Positions 1-6,704 of a DNA stretch of 7,977 bases are shown one piece after another. Position 1 is the stretch's first letter, and each line of letters starts with the position of its first letter. A program made the position numbers and the translations under genes. Origin of the DNA: Paenibacillaceae bacterium (GTDB taxonomy: Bacteria > Bacillota > Bacilli > Paenibacillales > YIM-B00363); contig JAGWXQ010000060.1 in the NCBI GenBank assembly GCA_018969805.1, positions 1-7,977 of the forward strand. The letters run 5' to 3'. Under the pieces are notes generated by a model that ran no database searches, had not been told where the DNA came from, and was given only the letters and a program-made list of their open reading frames with translations.

Positions 1-624
1 TCGATGTTTTCACCGCCCAGCGTGGCGAACCAACCTCCCCAGCCACGCGACAAGCAGCGGTTTCCGACATTGGAGATCATCGGAGCGGTGCACGGAACGT
101 ATATCGTTGGGCACGATGCGGAGGGGATGGTGCTGATCGACCAACATGCCGCGCACGAGCGCGTGCATTATGAACGCATCCTCCAGGCGTTTTCTGAGCA
201 ACACGAGTGCGTGCAGCCGTTGCTCATCCCGCGATTGGTCGAGCTGACACCAGTGCAGCACGCGCTCGTTACGCAGCGCGCGGAGCTGTTGGTTGCGATC
301 GGTGTCGTAGTAGAGCCGTTTGGCGGGCATGCGCTGCTCGTACGCGCGCATCCTCCGTGGATGGAAGATGCGCTGCACGACATCATCGAATCGGTGCTCG
401 TGCAAGGGCGCTTTGATCGCATGGAGTGGCGCGATCATACGGCAAAGCGTTTGGCGTGCCGATCGTCTGTGCGTGCGCACGAGCCCCAGACGATCGAAGC
501 GATGCGCGACCTCGTGCACCAATTGTCCGCATGCACTGATCCGTTTATGTGTCCGCACGGAAGACCGACGATGGTCCGCTGGTCGGCACACGATCTTGCC
601 AAACGATTTGGGCGGTCGTCATGA
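1..624 (+). CDS. mutL: DNA mismatch repair protein MutL, C-terminal part (5' end outside window)
   Basis: Only the last 207 codons are present; the ATPase domain lies upstream of the window and the frame is open at base 1. This is the dimerisation/endonuclease domain of the nicking-type MutL. Counting from the Met codon at position 4, the metal-binding motif DQHAAHER is at residues 46-53, ACRSSVRA at 151-158, CPHGRPT at 183-189, and a terminal FGR near 202-204; these correspond to the DQHAxxER, ACR, CPHGRP and FxR motifs of endonuclease-competent MutL. QPLLIP at 71-76 fits the QxxLxP sliding-clamp motif known in Bacillus MutL. From family knowledge, MutL couples MutS mismatch recognition to strand nicking under control of the beta clamp. 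Its TGA is embedded in the ATG of the next gene (ATGA, 621-624), implying translational coupling. mutS is probably upstream but not visible. Confidence 0.96.
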   Translation, partial: SMFSPPSVANQPPQPRDKQRFPTLEIIGAVHGTYIVGHDAEGMVLIDQHAAHERVHYERILQAFSEQHECVQPLLIPRLVELTPVQHALVTQRAELLVAIGVVVEPFGGHALLVRAHPPWMEDALHDIIESVLVQGRFDRMEWRDHTAKRLACRSSVRAHEPQTIEAMRDLVHQLSACTDPFMCPHGRPTMVRWSAHDLAKRFGRSS

Positions 625-1385
625 TTGCGGTGACGTCGAGCCACCACACTGCTGCGATCGCCCGTGCACAGCGCATCGCCATCACATGGGGCATACCGTA
701 TGTGCCGCGCGGTGCGTCGTCCATCGATGCATTGTGCGCGGACCATGCACCGTTGATCGTCGTCGGTGCGGACACCGTCCGCTGCGTCTGTGCGCCCCAG
801 CACAGCGTTGCATGGCACCCGAGTATGGGGCTTCTTCGTGCGAAGCGGTTGCTCCAGGGGCATCCTGATCCACTGCTGGCGTATGCGGACGTACAGCCCG
901 GCGATCGCGTCGTCGATGCGACCGCAGGACTGTGTACGGATGCGTTGGTGTGCGCGTTTGCCGGTGCATCCGTCATTGCGATCGAAGCGAGCTTGCCGAT
1001 TGTGATTGTCGTTCATGAAGGTTTATCTACGCGTTCATATTCGTTATTTGATCAGACGTTGCAGCACGTGCGCATTGTACATGACACACATACAGCCTGG
1101 ATGCTGCGTGCGCCTGCGCGCTCTGTCGATGCGGTATTGTTTGATCCGATGTTTCATGCGCCGATCGTTTCGGCGGCACTTGATGCATTGCGTCCGGTCG
1201 TATGTCCCGATGCATTGAGTGATGAGGCGATCGCTCATGCTGTGCGTATCGCACGCAAGCGCATTGTGATCAAGCAGCGCGCGGACAGTCCGCTTCTGCA
1301 GCGCGTACAGTGCATGTGGGGCGCACACGTGCATCGCCATCGCCGCGTCGCGTATGCGGTCATTGACTGCGCTGCGCGCGTATAA
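621..1385 (+). CDS. RsmJ-like class I SAM-dependent methyltransferase
   Basis: This 254-residue protein has a Rossmann-type methyltransferase core. Motif I is VVDATAGLCTDAL at residues 97-109, followed by an acidic strand end (IEAS, 121-124) that would bind the SAM ribose. The catalytic-type strand VLFDPMF is at 172-178, and a late strand ARKRIVIKQ at 211-219. DATAGL.xDA, DPMF and the basic RIVIK strand resemble RsmJ, the 16S rRNA m2G1516 methyltransferase, and also a Firmicute family with an extra N-terminal domain of about 85 residues, seen here as residues 1-85 (PYVPR at 26-30). A nucleic-acid substrate, probably rRNA, is an inference; specificity cannot be read from sequence. The ATG overlaps the mutL stop by 4 nt and no strong SD precedes it, so translation likely depends on ribosomes leaving mutL. 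miaA follows 15 nt downstream. The usual second Gly of motif I is Cys105, a position that varies in this group. Confidence 0.88.
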   Translation: MIAVTSSHHTAAIARAQRIAITWGIPYVPRGASSIDALCADHAPLIVVGADTVRCVCAPQHSVAWHPSMGLLRAKRLLQGHPDPLLAYADVQPGDRVVDATAGLCTDALVCAFAGASVIAIEASLPIVIVVHEGLSTRSYSLFDQTLQHVRIVHDTHTAWMLRAPARSVDAVLFDPMFHAPIVSAALDALRPVVCPDALSDEAIAHAVRIARKRIVIKQRADSPLLQRVQCMWGAHVHRHRRVAYAVIDCAARV

Positions 1386-2194
1386 GAGGGGAATCGCACT
1401 GTGACAAACAAAAAACCGTTGCTCGTGCTGTGTGGCCCGACCGCTGTAGGAAAATCCGCGCTGGCGATGGACATCGCCCAAGCAACCGCTGCCGAAATTG
1501 TGAGTGCAGATGCGTACCAAATGTATCGGGGGATGGACATCGGCACGGCAAAACCGTCGGTTTTCGATCGCGCGCGTGTCCCGCACCATATGATCGATGT
1601 TTGCGATCCGCATCGGCCGATGAGTGTGGCGGCGTACAAGGAACGCGCGCAGCAAGCGATCGCGGACATTCATGCGCGCGGGGTGTTGCCCGTGCTCGTC
1701 GGTGGGAGTGGGTTGTATTTTTCCGCGGTTGTTTACAATTATGCGTTTGAAAACGAGCCTGATGCACAAGCACGGCGTGCGTATTGGGCGGCGCAAGCTG
1801 CTGCGATCGGCAGTGCAGCACTGCACGCACAGCTCAAGCTGCGTGATCGCAGCGCGGCGCAGCGCATTCATCCGCACGACACGGTGCGCATCGTCCGTGC
1901 GCACGAGCGGTGCGATGTGTTTGGCAGTGCGGCACATGGAAATGAAAAAAACGTCCGTCAGTCGCCGTATACGCTGTGCATGATCGCGTTGACGATGGAG
2001 CGCGCACAGTTGTACAGCCGCATCGATGCGCGTGTCGAAAACTTCGTGCGGCACGGGCTGAAAGACGAAGCGCTGGCGCTGATGGAGCGTTTCGTGGATG
2101 CGCAGAGTCCTGTCCGCAGTGCGATCGGGTACAAAGAATGGGCCGCGTACGCATCGAATGAATGGACATTGGAGCAGACGGCTGCTGCGATCGC
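654..2194. repeat. Cluster of five GCGATCGC palindromes
   Basis: The 8-nt palindrome GCGATCGC occurs at 654-661, 901-908, 1227-1234, 1656-1663 and 2187-2194, all within the methyltransferase and miaA genes. I found none elsewhere in the window by eye. The octamer equals the HIP1 sequence of cyanobacteria. Here it could reflect codon-pair usage (GCG ATC GC) or a methylation-related genome signature. Confidence 0.45.
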
Positions 2195-2342
2195 GCAGCA
2201 TACACGCCAGTTTGCCAAGCGCCAGCTGTCGTGGCTGCGCACCATGCCTGAGGTGCAGTGGATCGATGCCACATCGTGCGATCCGATTTGTCAACGCCGC
2301 CAAGCGTATGCTATGATGCAACAAGTGCTCGGAAGTACTTGA
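1401..2342 (+). CDS. miaA: tRNA dimethylallyltransferase MiaA
   Basis: The 313-residue product matches the family length. MiaA transfers a dimethylallyl group from DMAPP to N6 of A37 in tRNAs reading UNN codons, in the cytoplasm. The P-loop GPTAVGKS is at residues 12-19, the substrate-binding stretch SADAYQMYRGMDIGTAKP at 35-52 keeps the general-base Asp (D37), VPHHMID at 60-66 and VGGSGLY at 100-106 are canonical, and the C-terminal part has AIGYKEW (241-247) and FAKRQLSWLR (271-280). The start is GTG at 1401, chosen because GAGGGGAA at 1386-1393 sits 7 nt upstream and the P-loop then falls at the usual place. One segment is divergent: the usual RRVIRALE helix reads VRIVRAHE at 162-169, followed by a Cys/His-containing stretch to about residue 184. 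The reading frame is intact, so I take this as drift. hfq follows 47 nt downstream, a classic miaA-hfq pair. Confidence 0.97.
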   Translation: MTNKKPLLVLCGPTAVGKSALAMDIAQATAAEIVSADAYQMYRGMDIGTAKPSVFDRARVPHHMIDVCDPHRPMSVAAYKERAQQAIADIHARGVLPVLVGGSGLYFSAVVYNYAFENEPDAQARRAYWAAQAAAIGSAALHAQLKLRDRSAAQRIHPHDTVRIVRAHERCDVFGSAAHGNEKNVRQSPYTLCMIALTMERAQLYSRIDARVENFVRHGLKDEALALMERFVDAQSPVRSAIGYKEWAAYASNEWTLEQTAAAIAQHTRQFAKRQLSWLRTMPEVQWIDATSCDPICQRRQAYAMMQQVLGST

Positions 2343-2389
2343 GCGCGCATGCGTACGTTGTGGCAAACTGTGAGAGGAGCATCGTCTTT

Positions 2390-2677
2390 ATGAACAAAAC
2401 AGGTGGATTGCAAGACTATTATTTGAACCGTGTGCGCAAAGACAACACACCGGTCATCGTTTATTTGATCAACGGCTTTCAGTTGCGGGGATTGATTAAG
2501 GCGTTTGACAATTTTACGATCGTTTTAGAAGGCGATGGAAAGCAACAAATGATTTATAAGCACGCGATATCGACGTTTGTCCCCCAACGCCCGATCGTAC
2601 TGCAAGCAAACGACGGAGGCGACCATGTAGTGCGCAAACCACGTCCACCACAGCAAGACGACGCGCCCGCTCTGTGA
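2390..2677 (+). CDS. hfq: RNA-binding protein Hfq
   Basis: Hfq is a hexameric Sm-like RNA chaperone that pairs small RNAs with mRNAs. The 95-residue product starts at ATG 2390, preceded by GAGAGGAG at 2372-2379. LQDYYLNRVRKDNTPV (residues 7-22) holds the N-terminal helix with the proximal-face Gln and the RKDN rim. Sm1 follows as VIVYLINGFQLRGLIKAFDNF (22-42), and Sm2 contains the signature IYKHAISTF (55-63). The core ends near residue 69. A polar, Pro/Asp/Gln-containing tail then runs to residue 95 and includes RKPRPPQQDD, probably disordered. Many Firmicute Hfq proteins known to me are 70-80 residues long, so this tail is somewhat long. No separate promoter is evident in the 47-nt gap after miaA, so expression is probably from upstream. 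Confidence 0.98.
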   Translation: MNKTGGLQDYYLNRVRKDNTPVIVYLINGFQLRGLIKAFDNFTIVLEGDGKQQMIYKHAISTFVPQRPIVLQANDGGDHVVRKPRPPQQDDAPAL

Positions 2678-2738
2678 TCGTTTGGGGCATCGGTTGTACT
2701 TTTTTTGGTGCGCCATTTTTTTGCATGTCCCCGCATGT

Positions 2739-2746
2739 GGAGGTGA
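2739..2746 (+). promoter_or_regulatory. Strong Shine-Dalgarno site of lepA; decides between unusual starts
   Basis: GGAGGTGA here is the best SD match in the hfq-lepA gap. In the lepA frame a TGA at 2744-2746 lies inside the SD, so the start must be downstream of it. The GGAGG core is 9 nt from an in-frame ATT at 2753, 13 nt from an out-of-frame GTG at 2757, and 27 nt from the first conventional in-frame start, TTG at 2771. Neighbouring genes in this window use spacings of about 7-10 nt. Confidence 0.85.
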
Positions 2747-2752
2747 GCGGTC

Positions 2753-4558
2753 ATTCGTGACGCACAAGCGTTGACGCGCAATTTTTGTATTATTGCCCAT
2801 ATCGACCATGGAAAATCGACGCTCGCCGATCGCATCATCGAATTGACGGGCACTGTGCAAGCGCGCGAGATGCAAGACCAATTGCTGGATCAGATGGATC
2901 TTGAGCGCGAGCGGGGCATTACGATTAAGCTTCAGGCTGTGCGCATTCCGTATCGCGCAGACGATGGCTTGTTGTATACGCTCAATCTGATCGATACGCC
3001 AGGGCACGTGGACTTTACGTACGAAGTGTCGCGGTCGCTTGCCGCGTGTGAAGGTGCGGTACTCGTCGTCGATGCGGCACAAGGCATCGAGGCGCAGACG
3101 TTGGCAAACGTCTACTTGGCGCTGGACAACAATTTGGAAATCGTACCGGTCATCAACAAAATTGATTTACCGAGTGCGGAGCCTGAACGCGTCCGGCAAG
3201 AAATCGAGACGGTAATCGGTTTGGATGCACGCGATGCGGTATTGGCATCGGGAAAAAGTGGCATTGGCATTCGGGACATTTTGGAGCAGGTCGTCCGGAT
3301 CGTGCCGCCACCAAAAGGCGACGAGCATGCGCCACTCAAAGCGCTTATTTTTGACTCTCATTACGATGCGTACAAAGGGGTAATCGTGTACGTACGTGTC
3401 GTCGATGGGCGCATTAGACCGGGGACGGTCATCCGGTTTATGGCGACGGACAAAGTGTTTTCTGTGATTGAGGTCGGTGTTTTTCGCCCCAAAATGACGA
3501 TTGTCGATGAACTCGGTGCGGGGGATGTTGGATTTGTCGTCGCTGGTGTCAAAAACGTGAAAGACACGCGCGTAGGCGACACGATGACGGAGGCGCACCG
3601 ACCGGCGGATGCGCCGTTGCCGGGATATCGGAGGCTCAATCCGATGGTGTTTTGTGGTTTGTATCCTGTCGATACGGCGCAATACACCGCGTTGCGCGAA
3701 GCACTTGAAAAGCTTGAGCTCAACGACTCGTCGTTGCGGTACGAACCAGAGACGTCGCAGGCGCTCGGATTTGGGTTTCGATGCGGTTTTTTGGGTTTGT
3801 TGCATATGGAAGTCATTCAAGAGCGCATCGAGCGCGAGTTTGGCATTACGATGATTACGACCGCCCCGAGCGTCGTGTTTCACGTGACGTTGACTGATGG
3901 GACGGTCATGCACATCGAAAATCCAGCGTTTATGCCTGAGGCACAGCGCATTGCGTGTATTGAGGAGCCGTACGTATTGGCATCGATGATCGTACCGCAG
4001 CAGTACGTTGGTACGCTGATGGAGCTGTGCCAACAAAAGCGTGGCGAATACATCGACATGACGTTCATGGACGAACACCGTGTCGTGTTGAAATACGCGC
4101 TTCCGTTGACGGAAATTGTGTACGATTTTTTTGATCAGCTCAAGTCGCGTTCAAGAGGGTATGCGTCGTTTGATTATGAGATGCAAGGCTTACGCAAATC
4201 GGCACTCGTCAAAATGGACATTTTGCTCAATGGAGAAAAAGTCGATGCGCTGTCGTTTATCGTGCATCGCGATCAAGCGTTTCATCGCGGGCGGCTGTTG
4301 TGCGAGAAGCTCAAAGACATCATTCCCCGGCATATGTTTGAAGTACCGATCCAAGCGGCGATTGGGCAAAAAATTATTGCCCGCGAGACGGTCAAAGCGA
4401 TGCGCAAAAACGTCCTTGCCAAGTGCTATGGGGGCGATATCACGCGCAAACGCAAACTGCTGGAGAAGCAAAAAGAAGGCAAAAAGCGCATGAAGCAAGT
4501 TGGATCGGTCGATTTGCCACAAGAGGCGTTTATGGCGGTACTCAAAATGGACTCGTAA
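2753..4558 (+). CDS. lepA: Translation factor LepA (elongation factor 4, EF4)
   Basis: LepA is a ribosome-bound GTPase that back-translocates or remodels stalled ribosomes. Counted from the TTG at 2771 (595 residues), G1 is AHIDHGKST at 9-17, the switch I region RERGITIK at 46-53, G3 DTPGHVDF at 75-82, G4 NKID at 129-132, and a G5-like SGKSGIG follows. The LepA-specific C-terminal domain is complete, with GQKIIA, KAMRKNVLAKCYGGD and KQKEGKKRMKQVG near the end. Similarity to Bacillus LepA as I remember it is very high throughout. The start is uncertain. I placed it at ATT 2753 (601 residues, adding six before the Leu/Met) because the only good SD, at 2739-2746, is correctly spaced for that codon and a stop in frame at 2744 excludes earlier starts. 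A conventional annotation would use TTG 2771, leaving the SD 27 nt away; a five-codon GTG mini-ORF ending on that TTG offers a third reading. hemW follows 16 nt after the stop. Confidence 0.97.
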   Translation: MRDAQALTRNFCIIAHIDHGKSTLADRIIELTGTVQAREMQDQLLDQMDLERERGITIKLQAVRIPYRADDGLLYTLNLIDTPGHVDFTYEVSRSLAACEGAVLVVDAAQGIEAQTLANVYLALDNNLEIVPVINKIDLPSAEPERVRQEIETVIGLDARDAVLASGKSGIGIRDILEQVVRIVPPPKGDEHAPLKALIFDSHYDAYKGVIVYVRVVDGRIRPGTVIRFMATDKVFSVIEVGVFRPKMTIVDELGAGDVGFVVAGVKNVKDTRVGDTMTEAHRPADAPLPGYRRLNPMVFCGLYPVDTAQYTALREALEKLELNDSSLRYEPETSQALGFGFRCGFLGLLHMEVIQERIEREFGITMITTAPSVVFHVTLTDGTVMHIENPAFMPEAQRIACIEEPYVLASMIVPQQYVGTLMELCQQKRGEYIDMTFMDEHRVVLKYALPLTEIVYDFFDQLKSRSRGYASFDYEMQGLRKSALVKMDILLNGEKVDALSFIVHRDQAFHRGRLLCEKLKDIIPRHMFEVPIQAAIGQKIIARETVKAMRKNVLAKCYGGDITRKRKLLEKQKEGKKRMKQVGSVDLPQEAFMAVLKMDS

Positions 4559-4574
4559 TGCGGAGGTGGTGGCG

Positions 4575-5744
4575 ATGCAGCATTGGCGGCACGCGCCGCA
4601 CGCGTTGTACGTACACGTGCCCTTTTGTCCGAGCAAGTGTCATTATTGCGATTTTTTTTCCATCGCGCAAGCACATCCGCCGATCGATGCGTACGTCGAT
4701 GCTGTGCTGGAAGAGGCGGTGCACACGACCACAGAGTGTACGCCTGAGGCGATCAATACGGTGTTTGTCGGAGGGGGCACACCGACGGTGCTGTCTGCGG
4801 GGCAGCTGTCGAAGTTGTTTCAGGGGCTGGCACGCGTTTTTTGTCTGACGCGCGCGGCCGAGTGGACGGTCGAGGCAAACCCCGGTACATTGGACATCGA
4901 CAAGCTCTTCTCCATGCGGGAGGCGGGGGTCAATCGACTGAGCATCGGTGTGCAGACGTTTAGAGACGACCTCTTGCGTGCGCTTGGGCGGGTGCACGAT
5001 CGCGCTGATGTAGTGCGTGCTTTGGAGCTGGTGCACGAAGTCGGCTTTCCGGACGTATCGATCGATTTGATGTACGGATTGCCCCATCAGACGCTGACCG
5101 ATGTACAGGAGAGTGTGCGGGAAGCACTTGCTCTTGGGGTTACGCACATTTCGGTATACGGACTAAAAGTCGAGCAAGGTACAGCTTTTTATGCTTGGCA
5201 ACAACAAGGCGCACTGCACCGCCCTGAAGAAGAGGAAGAAGCGTCGATGTTTGCTTGGATATGCGATTATGTGGCTGCACATGGGTACAAGCAGTACGAA
5301 GTCAGCAATTTTGCCCGTGCCGGACATCGATCCAAGCACAACACAGTGTATTGGCGCAATGAAAGCTACTACGGCATCGGTGCTGGGGCGCACGGTTACG
5401 TCCGGGGCGTGCGTCACGAAAACATAAAAAACGTGCAATCGTACATCCGTGCACCGCACCGCGCGCGGAATTCGTGCACCGATGTCCGCATCGTCGAAGC
5501 GATGGAAGAAATGATGATGCTGCGGCTGCGTTTGCTGGACGAAGGTGTTCCGTTTGTGGCGTTTCAAGAGCAATTTGGGGTGTCGCTCGTTGACGTATTT
5601 GGGCACGTTCTTGAACGATTGGTGCAAAAAGGATGGATCGACATCACCGCAGAACAGATTACGTTGACCAACGCCGGTTTGTGGATGGGAAATGAAGTAT
5701 TTGGTGCATTTTTGGGGGAAGCCCGATACGCAGTGCACACGTGA
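4575..5744 (+). CDS. hemW: Radical SAM heme chaperone HemW
   Basis: This 389-residue protein has the radical-SAM CxxxCxxC cluster at Cys18, Cys22 and Cys25 (PFCPSKCHYCDF), GGGTPT for SAM binding, EANPGT, and IGVQTF. HNTVYW at residues 255-260 matches the HNxxYW heme-binding signature that separates HemW from the coproporphyrinogen dehydrogenase HemN; YGIGAGAHGY follows. From family knowledge, HemW binds heme and a 4Fe-4S cluster and delivers heme to membrane respiratory enzymes. It is often mis-annotated as an oxygen-independent coproporphyrinogen oxidase. The ATG at 4575 is chosen over upstream in-frame ATGs because GGAGG at 4562-4566 is 8 nt away and the homology begins only here (LYVHVPFC, residues 11-18). 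The lepA-hemW order is the same as in Bacillus. In B. subtilis hrcA and the dnaK genes would come next; here an acetyltransferase follows after 12 nt. Confidence 0.96.
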   Translation: MQHWRHAPHALYVHVPFCPSKCHYCDFFSIAQAHPPIDAYVDAVLEEAVHTTTECTPEAINTVFVGGGTPTVLSAGQLSKLFQGLARVFCLTRAAEWTVEANPGTLDIDKLFSMREAGVNRLSIGVQTFRDDLLRALGRVHDRADVVRALELVHEVGFPDVSIDLMYGLPHQTLTDVQESVREALALGVTHISVYGLKVEQGTAFYAWQQQGALHRPEEEEEASMFAWICDYVAAHGYKQYEVSNFARAGHRSKHNTVYWRNESYYGIGAGAHGYVRGVRHENIKNVQSYIRAPHRARNSCTDVRIVEAMEEMMMLRLRLLDEGVPFVAFQEQFGVSLVDVFGHVLERLVQKGWIDITAEQITLTNAGLWMGNEVFGAFLGEARYAVHT

Positions 5745-5756
5745 GGTGAAGATACC

Positions 5757-6269
5757 ATGCAGCGCTGGGATACGCGGCGTGCGGTGCCAGCAGACGCACT
5801 CGGCATTACAAAATTGATTGCACACTATGCGGCACAAGGGCTCATGTTGCCCCGGTCTTTGGATACGGTCAATAGGCAAATCGATACGTTTGTTGTGGCA
5901 TCCGAAGACGATGGAAGCGTGATTGGGTGTGGATCGTTGACCCAGCTGGGGGCGGACCTCGTCGAGATCCGTTCGCTCGGTGTGCATCCAGAGTGGATCG
6001 GACAAGGCATCGGCAAGCGCATCGTCGGCGCGCTTGTAGACACTGCGCGCGCACGCGGCATCGGGACGGTGATGGCACTGACGTATGAGGTCGCGTTTTT
6101 TGAGCGCAATGGCTTTACCGTCGTCGTCAAAGACATTTTTCCTGAAAAGGTGTGGCGTGATTGCATCCATTGTCCAAAGCAGCACAATTGCGACGAGATC
6201 GCCGTCGTACGCAGATTGCGCGAGGAGGACCCCCACGCTACGCACAACGCATCATTTCAAGACCGATAG
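5757..6269 (+). CDS. GNAT N-acetyltransferase of the stand-alone ArgA (N-acetylglutamate synthase) type
   Basis: The 170-residue protein is a single GNAT domain. The acetyl-CoA motif A lies at 70-90 (EIRSLGVHPEW, then GQGIGKRIV), and YEVAFFERNGF at 110-120 is motif B. Near the C-terminus, VWRDCIHCP with C136 and C139 and NCDEIAV with C145 form a three-Cys signature I associate with short ArgA-like proteins made of the GNAT domain only, such as the mycobacterial type. That family would acetylate glutamate with acetyl-CoA as the first step of arginine synthesis; glutamate specificity here is inference. No arginine gene is nearby, so another amino-acid or protein substrate is possible. ATG 5757 is supported by GAGGTGA at 5743-5749, overlapping the hemW stop codon. 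In the acetyl-CoA loop, usually R/Q-x-x-G-x-G, the first position is Ile81. The last 15 or so residues are polar and probably disordered. Confidence 0.85.
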   Translation: MQRWDTRRAVPADALGITKLIAHYAAQGLMLPRSLDTVNRQIDTFVVASEDDGSVIGCGSLTQLGADLVEIRSLGVHPEWIGQGIGKRIVGALVDTARARGIGTVMALTYEVAFFERNGFTVVVKDIFPEKVWRDCIHCPKQHNCDEIAVVRRLREEDPHATHNASFQDR

Positions 6270-6284
6270 TGGGGAGGTGTACGA

Positions 6285-6653
6285 TTGGAACCATGCATAT
6301 TTTGTCGCATCGCACGCGGTCTATTGCCTTGCAAAAAAGTGTATGAGACGGATACGTTGCTTGCATTTCATGATATTGCCCCGATCGCACCGGTACACAT
6401 TTTGTTCATTCCAAAAGTACACATTCCGTCGTTTCATGAGCTTGCCGTATGCGACGGAGCACTTGCGTGGATGAATGATCTGATGTCAGCTGTGCGTATT
6501 GTCGCGGACGAATATTGCCTCAATGGCTACCGCCTTGTCACCAACATCGGTGCCGATGGTGGACAAGTCGTTGACCACGTCCATATCCACATGCTCGGTG
6601 GACAGCCGATCGGACCGATGCGTGTCGGCGCGCAGCCCGCTTCAATAGATTGA
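6285..6653 (+). CDS. HIT (histidine triad) family nucleotide hydrolase, HINT-like
   Basis: The histidine triad HVHIH is at residues 98-102 in the 122-residue product, within DGGQVVDHVHIHMLGG; by comparison with HINT1, H100 would be the nucleophile and N87 its helper. CIFC at residues 4-7, with a later His (H46 in IPKVHI), suggests the structural zinc site common in bacterial HIT proteins. HINT enzymes hydrolyse purine nucleoside phosphoramidates and adenylates such as aminoacyl-AMP; the physiological substrate here is unknown. The start is TTG at 6285, preceded by GGGGAGGTG at 6271-6279 (GGAGG 7 nt away); it places the CxxC at its normal position. The usual C-terminal GWPPG-type ending is replaced by a divergent tail, GPMRVGAQPASID. 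A HIT gene just before rpsU is, from memory, a recurrent arrangement in Firmicutes. Confidence 0.93.
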   Translation: MEPCIFCRIARGLLPCKKVYETDTLLAFHDIAPIAPVHILFIPKVHIPSFHELAVCDGALAWMNDLMSAVRIVADEYCLNGYRLVTNIGADGGQVVDHVHIHMLGGQPIGPMRVGAQPASID

Positions 6654-6669
6654 CGCGTGGAAAGTCATA

Positions 6670-6698
6670 TTGACAGCGACACGCAAATGCCCTATGAT
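6670..6698 (+). promoter_or_regulatory. Sigma-A-type promoter of rpsU
   Basis: A perfect -35 box TTGACA (6670-6675) and a -10 box TATGAT (6693-6698, one mismatch to TATAAT) are separated by exactly 17 nt. Transcription should start near 6704-6706. It begins 17 nt after the HIT stop codon, so rpsU can be expressed independently of the upstream genes. It is the only near-consensus promoter I find in the window, fitting a highly expressed ribosomal protein gene. Confidence 0.85.
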
Positions 6699-6704
6699 TG
6701 ATGT

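Noticed and set aside
1878..1955. Divergent segment of MiaA as a possible frameshift or pseudogene signal
   Set aside because: The frame is continuous, and conserved motifs occur both before and after at expected spacing, so divergence is the simpler explanation.
1044..2366. Open frame of 440 codons on the minus strand, antisense to the methyltransferase and miaA genes
   Set aside because: It lies opposite two clearly conserved plus-strand genes, its translation is Arg/His/Cys-rich without recognisable motifs, and such frames arise from the GC-biased codon pattern of the sense strand.
2690..2722. Two T-runs (about 2700-2706 and 2717-2722) after hfq, suggestive of a terminator
   Set aside because: The sequence before and between the runs offers only a 3-bp stem (TGG/CCA) or a weak wobble stem, so no intrinsic terminator is supported.
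5163..6245. Open frame of 360 codons on the minus strand, antisense to hemW and the acetyltransferase
   Set aside because: Same reason: it mirrors conserved genes and its sequence shows no domain or membrane pattern.
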